DNA of 9,814 nt from UBA525 sp964589765. Its GTDB lineage: Archaea; Nanobdellota; Nanobdellia; Woesearchaeales; UBA525. The position numbers were made by a program, and so were the translations under genes. Positions 5,906 to 9,814 of the stretch are shown in pieces (positions within the stretch are counted from its first letter, which is position 1; every line of letters starts with the position of its first letter). Under the pieces are notes generated by a model. That model saw nothing but the letters and a program-made list of their open reading frames with translations. It was not told where the DNA came from and did no database searches. The stretch spans positions 1 to 9,814 of the forward strand of contig CAZPUM010000039.1 in NCBI GenBank assembly GCA_964589765.1, written 5' to 3'.

Positions 5906-6195
5906 TAAAAATCAAACGTCTAATGAATGATGAAGAGATTCACTGGTATGTACTAGAGGTTTCTGAAAACATACACAATGAACTCATAGCATTCCTATCA
6001 GAACTTGGATGTGAAGACACTTTAGGAATTGACACACCCTTTTCTGAGCTAGCTGGCGAATACATTACGGCAAGAGGAACAGAACTTAAAGCACACTTCT
6101 TCATTACAAACGAATGTGCTCATATGGTTTTGGACACCTCTGTTCCCCAAGACCTGTTGGTTAGCCACATGAAAAAACACTTCATGTTTCCGTAG
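5902..6195 (+). CDS. Small alpha/beta protein of unknown function (operon gene 4)
   Basis: 97 residues, family not recognised. The pattern suggests a strand (MIKIKRLM), a strand and helix (HWYVLEV, then NIHNELIAFLSELG), two further strands (LKAHFFIT and AHMVLDTSV) and a C-terminal helix (QDLLVSHMKKHF): a compact alpha/beta domain. Two cysteines (C37, C72) and several histidines are present without an obvious metal motif. No membrane segment is seen. It starts at an ATGA overlap with gene 3, preceded by GGTGA, and ends 7 nt before gene 5. Its position directly before the bifunctional enzyme could suit a partner or inhibitor of that enzyme, but nothing in the sequence proves it. Confidence 0.72.
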   Translation: MIKIKRLMNDEEIHWYVLEVSENIHNELIAFLSELGCEDTLGIDTPFSELAGEYITARGTELKAHFFITNECAHMVLDTSVPQDLLVSHMKKHFMFP

Positions 6196-6200
6196 GTGAT
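6194..6200 (+). promoter_or_regulatory. Ribosome-binding site of operon gene 5
   Basis: AGGTGAT, matching the AUCACCU end of archaeal 16S rRNA, lies 2 nt before the ATG at 6203. The spacing is short but the match is full length, so this start is favoured. Confidence 0.6.
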
Positions 6201-6202
6201 TC

Positions 6203-7225
6203 ATGGAATGCGTTATTTCTAATTTTTTTGGTTTTTTACCTTCTGAAACTACTTTAAAGACCCTTTCAGAGGATAATTGGAATAAATTTTGTAATCTTAA
6301 CGGATTTGATAAGAACACAAACGGACTGTTTGTACCCGTCTCACAGAGAGCATATGTCAAAGAGGGAACAAACTCTCATATCTCAGATGTTTTTCACGAA
6401 TACTACGGTCATGGACTATATAGTGAAGCAACACCTGCAGGCATAAAACTTGTAGAACATAGCAGAGAATTAGGAGATATTTCAGATTATTTTTATGCAG
6501 AAAGAGACCCTGCAATTCCTGGACTTTGCAAACACAACATCCATGATTACGAGGGGTGGGCAACATGGGTAGAATCCAGGCTTTGTGAAATTACAGGTTA
6601 CGAAAACATTTGGCTTATGAAACGAGAGACGCTTCCCCCAGAGTACATACAACTTCAGGAGATTTTCAGTGACGCAGAAAAAAGAATGACAAAGATCGGC
6701 CTGTTTGGACAAATGGGTTTCCCAAAGCACTACACCAATGATAACGCACTTGAGCTTTTGAAAAGTTTTTATGGACCTGATTGGACCAATGTTCAGTATG
6801 CTTTCGTTTATGGTTCAAGAAGACCTGAAAGCGATATAGATTTTTTCGTCGTATCCAACCGCAACAATAACTACTTTAACGGTTGGCTAGACATTTTTGA
6901 GGTATCTACAGATCTTTTTGAGTCCTGGCTGAAACTACTTGATATCAGCATAACCGACCCACTATTTTCAGGCCAGTTAATTCATGGTGAAAAAAGTAGA
7001 ATAGAAAAACTCAAGAAAGAGTTGCTAGAATCAAAAATAACGCCCGATTCAATTGAACACAATTTTTCAGAATCAGAAAGAATTTCAAAAACTAACGAAA
7101 GGAATTCTGAGTCCTACAAAAATAGTTTCATGCTAAACGCTGAATTTCTCAAGAGAGGAATCAAACCACTAACCTACACAGAATTATTGAGGCATACCCA
7201 TGATAACCAACGAGTTCGCAGCTAA
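6203..7225 (+). CDS. HEXXXH metallopeptidase-like domain fused to a polymerase-beta-type nucleotidyltransferase (operon gene 5)
   Basis: 340 residues with two recognisable halves. In the N-terminal half, FHEYYGHG (64-71) gives an HEXXXH zinc-binding pattern (H65, E66, H70); YEGWATWVES (116-125) follows and would supply a third ligand, most likely E117. HEXXGHG plus a downstream YE..xA motif resembles the signature of dipeptidyl peptidase III (family M49), but the protein lacks most of that family's length. In the C-terminal half, YGSRRPESDIDFFVVS (203-218) is a nucleotidyltransferase signature (GS, then D211 and D213), with D230 in LDIFEV as likely third carboxylate. The GS-to-DxD gap is short. 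The last 60 residues are charged and probably helical. It sits seven nt after gene 4 and overlaps gene 6 by 26 nt. The nucleotidyltransferase call is fairly firm; peptidase activity is inferred. I do not know this domain pairing elsewhere. Confidence 0.8.
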   Translation: MECVISNFFGFLPSETTLKTLSEDNWNKFCNLNGFDKNTNGLFVPVSQRAYVKEGTNSHISDVFHEYYGHGLYSEATPAGIKLVEHSRELGDISDYFYAERDPAIPGLCKHNIHDYEGWATWVESRLCEITGYENIWLMKRETLPPEYIQLQEIFSDAEKRMTKIGLFGQMGFPKHYTNDNALELLKSFYGPDWTNVQYAFVYGSRRPESDIDFFVVSNRNNNYFNGWLDIFEVSTDLFESWLKLLDISITDPLFSGQLIHGEKSRIEKLKKELLESKITPDSIEHNFSESERISKTNERNSESYKNSFMLNAEFLKRGIKPLTYTELLRHTHDNQRVRS

Positions 7226-7451
7226 AGCAAGAGAAGACCTTCGTTATGTGTATAATGCCATTCTAAACGACGAAGTGGATGAAGAATTCGTAAAACAAGT
7301 CTACAACGAGTACATACACGCAAGCACATTACTGCCTGACGAAATGATAAACGCTGTCAGCAGACTTTATCCAATTGCGTATCCTGATGTTAAATCAAGC
7401 CTGAAATATCCAACGAAAGAACATGCAGAAGAGTTCTTGAAAACTATTTAA
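7200..7451 (+). CDS. Small helical protein of unknown function (operon gene 6)
   Basis: 83 residues, largely alpha-helical by pattern (helices about 3-24, 27-42, 46-58 and 71-82), acidic, with no cysteine, membrane segment or signal peptide. It starts inside the end of gene 5 (26-nt overlap), with TGAGG 7 nt upstream, so translation is probably coupled. Because it follows a nucleotidyltransferase gene, a HEPN-type partner was considered; the Rx4-6H active-site motif is absent and it is shorter than usual HEPN domains, so that name is not used. Its stop overlaps the stop of the convergent GrpB gene by 4 nt. Family not recognised. Confidence 0.7.
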   Translation: MITNEFAAKAREDLRYVYNAILNDEVDEEFVKQVYNEYIHASTLLPDEMINAVSRLYPIAYPDVKSSLKYPTKEHAEEFLKTI

Positions 7452-7927
7452 TTCCCAATTATTTTTTCAATAAAAGCTTCCTTGTATTTTCTGTAAACAT
7501 CACCCTCCCCTTTGGCAACATTAACAGCTTCCTGTTTAATCCTTGAATATTCACTAACAGCACCAAGATGCTCCCTTAGATAATCCCGGAATTTCAAAGC
7601 ATTATCCCAATCCTCACTGTTGATATCAGTCAGATGTATGTGAACTCTTCCGAAACCATAATCCTTCCTGAAAAACAATCTTTCATCAGTACTCGCAACA
7701 TCCCTGAATTCGTAATATGACTCAAGAAGCTCCTTGTATCTGGGGAACTCAACAGCAGGAACGCCAACAGCAATATCAAGAATGCCTTTTCCACCAAGAC
7801 CTGGAACCGCAGTAGAACCGATGTGTTCTATTGGAACATCTCCAACCAAATCAAGAATTCGTTCTTTTTCTTTGTGAAAAAACAGAGGATACTCCTCTGA
7901 ATACTCCTTGAAAATGTATTTGTCCAT
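7448..7927 (-). CDS. GrpB/UPF0157 family protein (nucleotidyltransferase fold)
   Basis: 159 residues, close to the usual family length. The family signature is clear: EHIGSTAVPGLGGKGILDI (34-52), in which G37-S38 and D51 correspond to nucleotide-binding positions of the polymerase-beta fold, then RVHIHL (94-99), LKFRDYLREH (111-120) and the C-terminal YRKYKEAFI helix. Some members are fused to dephospho-CoA kinase; in most the substrate is not established, and no reaction is claimed here. It starts 1 nt after the pyrophosphatase stop, so the two are almost certainly co-transcribed. A pyrophosphatase next to a putative nucleotidyltransferase makes sense because PPi removal would pull such a reaction forward, though this is inference. 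Confidence 0.92.
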   Translation of the reverse strand: MDKYIFKEYSEEYPLFFHKEKERILDLVGDVPIEHIGSTAVPGLGGKGILDIAVGVPAVEFPRYKELLESYYEFRDVASTDERLFFRKDYGFGRVHIHLTDINSEDWDNALKFRDYLREHLGAVSEYSRIKQEAVNVAKGEGDVYRKYKEAFIEKIIGN

Positions 7928-7928
7928 C

Positions 7929-8270
7929 TTAACCCCTGATTATCTCAGACTTGAAATACTGCTCCTGAAACTCAGTTAAAGCCCTTATTTGTTCGTCAGA
8001 GTAATCTTTTCCTTCTGGAACAACAACCAGTTTGTCATCGTTGTCATCAGTTCTATGAATAATCGCAATACAACGCCCTTTGAAAGAATCTTTAGGTTCG
8101 AAGACACCTAGAACATAAGCATCCAGTTCATCCCCATCAGGTGCCTTAACGCCTTCAATGTAACCATAATTAACGAGATAGAAAATATCACAGTGAGGAT
8201 GTTTACTGCCAATAGGCCTATCCATCTTAACAGTCACAGTCTTCCCAAGAAATGGTTTGGAATACTCCAT
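7929..8270 (-). CDS. ppa: Short inorganic pyrophosphatase (family I-like)
   Basis: 113 residues. NYGYIEG (34-40) followed by DGDELDAYV (45-53) matches the soluble pyrophosphatase signature D-x-D-[PE]-hydrophobic-D, with D45, D47 and D50 as metal ligands that activate water for PPi hydrolysis. HRTDDNDDKL (72-81) is at the place of the second acidic cluster with its lysine. K15 and R18 may bind phosphate. It is shorter than the roughly 170-200 residues of classical family I enzymes, lacking part of the N-terminal and C-terminal barrel decoration, but such short forms occur in archaea and Firmicutes. The start is supported by a TATA box 24 nt upstream. It is the first gene of a two-gene unit with grpB and divergent from the antiporter. 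Confidence 0.85.
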   Translation of the reverse strand: MEYSKPFLGKTVTVKMDRPIGSKHPHCDIFYLVNYGYIEGVKAPDGDELDAYVLGVFEPKDSFKGRCIAIIHRTDDNDDKLVVVPEGKDYSDEQIRALTEFQEQYFKSEIIRG

Positions 8271-8289
8271 TATATCTAGGAAAAAAACC

Positions 8290-8298
8290 TTATTATAA
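8290..8298 (-). promoter_or_regulatory. TATA box for pyrophosphatase-GrpB unit
   Basis: The minus strand reads TTATAATAA, centred about 24 nt before the ATG at 8270, which fits a leaderless mRNA. Confidence 0.5.
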
Positions 8299-8340
8299 CT
8301 TTTCCGCCCAAGACATAAGTATTATACAGTCCCACCAAGA

Positions 8341-8348
8341 TTTATATA
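8341..8348 (+). promoter_or_regulatory. TATA box for the antiporter gene
   Basis: TTTATATA, a near-consensus archaeal TATA box, is centred about 25 nt before the GTG at 8370. It decides in favour of that GTG start and a leaderless transcript. Confidence 0.65.
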
Positions 8349-8369
8349 CGGAATCAATGAAGCGTTATT

Positions 8370-9545
8370 GTGGAACTTGACCCCCTTTTGGTAGGCATCG
8401 TCGCAGTCGCGCTAGGAGCTTTCATAGCGGGCACAGTCCTACACTGGTTCAGACAGCCTCATGCTATAGGCTATATTATCATAGGAGTTATTCTTGGTTC
8501 CACAGGATTTGTTCAGAACAACGACCTTCTAACTCAGTTTGCCAATCTCGGGATAGTCTTGCTTATGTTCTTTATAGGAACAAAGGTATCCCTTCCTAAA
8601 CTACTCAAGAAATGGAAAATAGCTGTCGTAGGAACACTCCTACAGATTATCCTTACTGTTATTGTAATATGGATATTCGGTTCATATTTCAACTGGCCCT
8701 TCTCAAAAGTCCTGCTTTTCAGCTTTGTAGTCAGTCTATCAAGCACAGCCATAGTACTCAAGTTATTGTCAGACTGGAACGAACTCCATACAAAAGTAGG
8801 ACAAAACGTTCTTGGGATACTGTTAGTCCAGGACATAGCGCTTATTCCAATGCTATTGGTACTTGACTTTGTTAGCGCGGGAAAACTGAATCCTTACTCA
8901 CTAATACCCCAGATTATTGGCGGAGTTCTAATAGTACTTCTTTTGGTCAGGATTGCCAAGAAAAAAGCAACACATCTACCCATAGTAAAGAAGTACGCGA
9001 GAGATGGCGAGATGCAGGTATTTGCTGCTTTACTTGTCTGTTTCGGCTTTGCGCTGTTCTCCGGCTTGCTTGGCCTGTCAACTGCCATAGGTGCTTTCAT
9101 AGCAGGAATCTATGTAGGAAGCTCAAAAGAGACCAAATGGATAAGAAAAAGCCTTGACTCAATGCACATCGTGCTCGTAGCACTGTTCTTTGTATACATA
9201 GGATTACTGATAGATATTGGTTTTATCAGGGAAAACATCCTGACAATTCTGCTGATAGTTATCTCTGTATTGATACTGAACACAATCCTAAACGCAGGCA
9301 TACTGTTATGGCTGAGAGTAAGCCTGCCTGAAAGCATATATGCAGGCGCATTGCTGTCCCAGATAGGAGAGTTCAGTTTCCTTCTGATGACCATAGGATT
9401 CAATCTAGGACTTATTGTTGAACAAGGCTATCATCTGATGCTGGCAACGATAGCGATAACACTTCTTATAACTCCGTTCTGGATACAGTTCATAAAGAAA
9501 GTCGGCCACCTCACAGACAACTACACATTCGAGAGTTGGTTATAG
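8370..9545 (+). CDS. Kef/CPA2-type cation:proton antiporter membrane protein
   Basis: 391 residues, hydrophobic throughout, with about 12 membrane segments from residue 5 to 375. CPA2/KefB family marks are RQPHAIGYIIIGVILG (28-43), the SLSSTAIVLKLL helix (122-133), QDIALIP (154-160) with the conserved ion-site D155, and SQIGEFSFLL (330-339). It would exchange K+ or Na+ for H+ across the cytoplasmic membrane. Unlike KefB/KefC it ends soon after the membrane domain, with no RCK/TrkA-N domain, so gating by NAD(H) or glutathione adducts is not expected unless a separate subunit exists; none is visible. The GTG start at 8370 rests on the TATA box spacing, since no Shine-Dalgarno motif precedes it. 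The ion specificity cannot be read from sequence. Confidence 0.93.
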   Translation: MELDPLLVGIVAVALGAFIAGTVLHWFRQPHAIGYIIIGVILGSTGFVQNNDLLTQFANLGIVLLMFFIGTKVSLPKLLKKWKIAVVGTLLQIILTVIVIWIFGSYFNWPFSKVLLFSFVVSLSSTAIVLKLLSDWNELHTKVGQNVLGILLVQDIALIPMLLVLDFVSAGKLNPYSLIPQIIGGVLIVLLLVRIAKKKATHLPIVKKYARDGEMQVFAALLVCFGFALFSGLLGLSTAIGAFIAGIYVGSSKETKWIRKSLDSMHIVLVALFFVYIGLLIDIGFIRENILTILLIVISVLILNTILNAGILLWLRVSLPESIYAGALLSQIGEFSFLLMTIGFNLGLIVEQGYHLMLATIAITLLITPFWIQFIKKVGHLTDNYTFESWL

Positions 9546-9560
9546 CCCCGATTGAGGTCA

Positions 9561-9583
9561 GGGACACCTGTGTCTGTTTTCTT
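9561..9583 (+). terminator. Possible terminator after the antiporter
   Basis: GGACA-CCTG-TGTCT can form a weak 5-bp stem (one G-T pair) followed by GTTTTCTT, 15-35 nt after the antiporter stop. The stem is weak; the T-rich run alone could stop archaeal RNA polymerase. It lies in the 57-nt gap between convergent genes. Confidence 0.3.
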
Positions 9584-9602
9584 GGAAACATCCTCAGTAC
9601 TT

Positions 9603-9814
9603 CTATTGGATTTTACTAAGGTCGCCATCGATGATTACTGGTTTGCACGCTTCAATCTCGGACGCGTAATAGGGTATATCTGGTATCGGGTTATAGAGGT
9701 AAACTTTCTGGTTCAGCACATGGGCAAACCCAATCTCCATCAAAGTGTTGCCACCGATGTAATTCTTGACTCCGTTCTTGTCAACGTTCAAAACCAACAC
9801 AGCATCACCATCTT
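9603..9814 (-). CDS. Nucleoside 2-deoxyribosyltransferase-like protein (5' end cut by window edge)
   Basis: The frame ends at TAG (9605-9603) and is open to the right edge, so 69 C-terminal residues are visible. It begins DGDAVLVLN, then NYIGGNTLMEIGFA, then LNQKVYLYNPIPDIPYYASEI and a final PVIIDGDLSKI. The GG[NA]T..E.G.A motif is that of the nucleoside 2-deoxyribosyltransferase superfamily, where the Glu of MEIGFA would be the catalytic nucleophile in N-glycosidic bond cleavage and transfer. The GTG at 9800 lies within a conserved strand (DAVLVLN), so it is almost certainly not the true start. The family call is good; true transferase versus nucleotide N-hydrolase activity cannot be decided from this part. 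Confidence 0.8.
   Translation of the reverse strand, partial: DGDAVLVLNVDKNGVKNYIGGNTLMEIGFAHVLNQKVYLYNPIPDIPYYASEIEACKPVIIDGDLSKIQ

Noticed and set aside
7200..7451. HEPN toxin partner of an MNT/HEPN toxin-antitoxin pair
   Set aside because: The position after a nucleotidyltransferase gene fits, but the Rx4-6H motif is missing, the protein is only 83 residues, and the preceding protein has an extra metallopeptidase-like half not typical of MntA.
9603..9800. Complete 65-residue gene starting at GTG 9800
   Set aside because: The frame stays open to the window edge and the GTG falls inside a conserved DAVLVLN strand, so the real start is outside the window.

Overview
The window looks like a compact archaeal chromosome segment, AT-rich by eye, probably from an uncultivated lineage; a DPANN-like or euryarchaeal relative is only a guess. 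The archaeal call rests on three things. TATA-box promoters sit about 24-27 nt upstream of most first start codons, which implies leaderless mRNAs. Shine-Dalgarno motifs (GAGGTG, GGTGAT, AAGGAGG) appear before promoter-distal genes, internal genes and a few first genes. One regulator has the AbrB-plus-PhoU layout common in archaea. No rRNA, tRNA, CRISPR array or insertion sequence was seen, and no gap between genes exceeds about 170 nt.

Layout: genes lie in divergent pairs sharing short promoter regions. (1) A GT2 glycosyltransferase (minus strand, cut by the left edge) diverges from an AhpC-type peroxiredoxin. (2) A membrane PH-domain protein (minus) diverges from a threonine-synthase-like PLP enzyme. 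(3) An AbrB-PhoU regulator (minus) diverges from a six-gene plus-strand operon at 4288-7451. (4) A pyrophosphatase-GrpB pair (minus) diverges from a Kef/CPA2-type cation antiporter. A 2-deoxyribosyltransferase-like gene (minus) is cut by the right edge. Convergent neighbours overlap at their 3' ends by 17, 12 and 4 nt.

The six-gene operon is the part most likely to be new. Its first product is a Met/Gly/Pro-rich protein with three diverged internal repeats. Next come a four-cysteine mini-protein, two small proteins of unknown family, a 340-residue protein that joins an HEXXXH metallopeptidase-like domain (resembling the dipeptidyl peptidase III signature) to a polymerase-beta-type nucleotidyltransferase domain, and a small helical protein. 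Proteins 1 and 2 share a near-C-terminal QK[FV]GTNTFF peptide. Proteins 1 and 3 share a YGLxTxA[FL] motif. These shared peptides, the stop/start overlaps and the single promoter suggest the products work together, possibly as one assembly processed or modified by the bifunctional enzyme. That function is inference. The divergent AbrB-PhoU protein is a plausible regulator because the shared 86-nt promoter region carries two palindromes and a direct repeat.

The flanking genes are housekeeping or stress genes: peroxide removal, amino-acid metabolism, PPi hydrolysis, cation homeostasis, envelope glycan synthesis and nucleoside metabolism.
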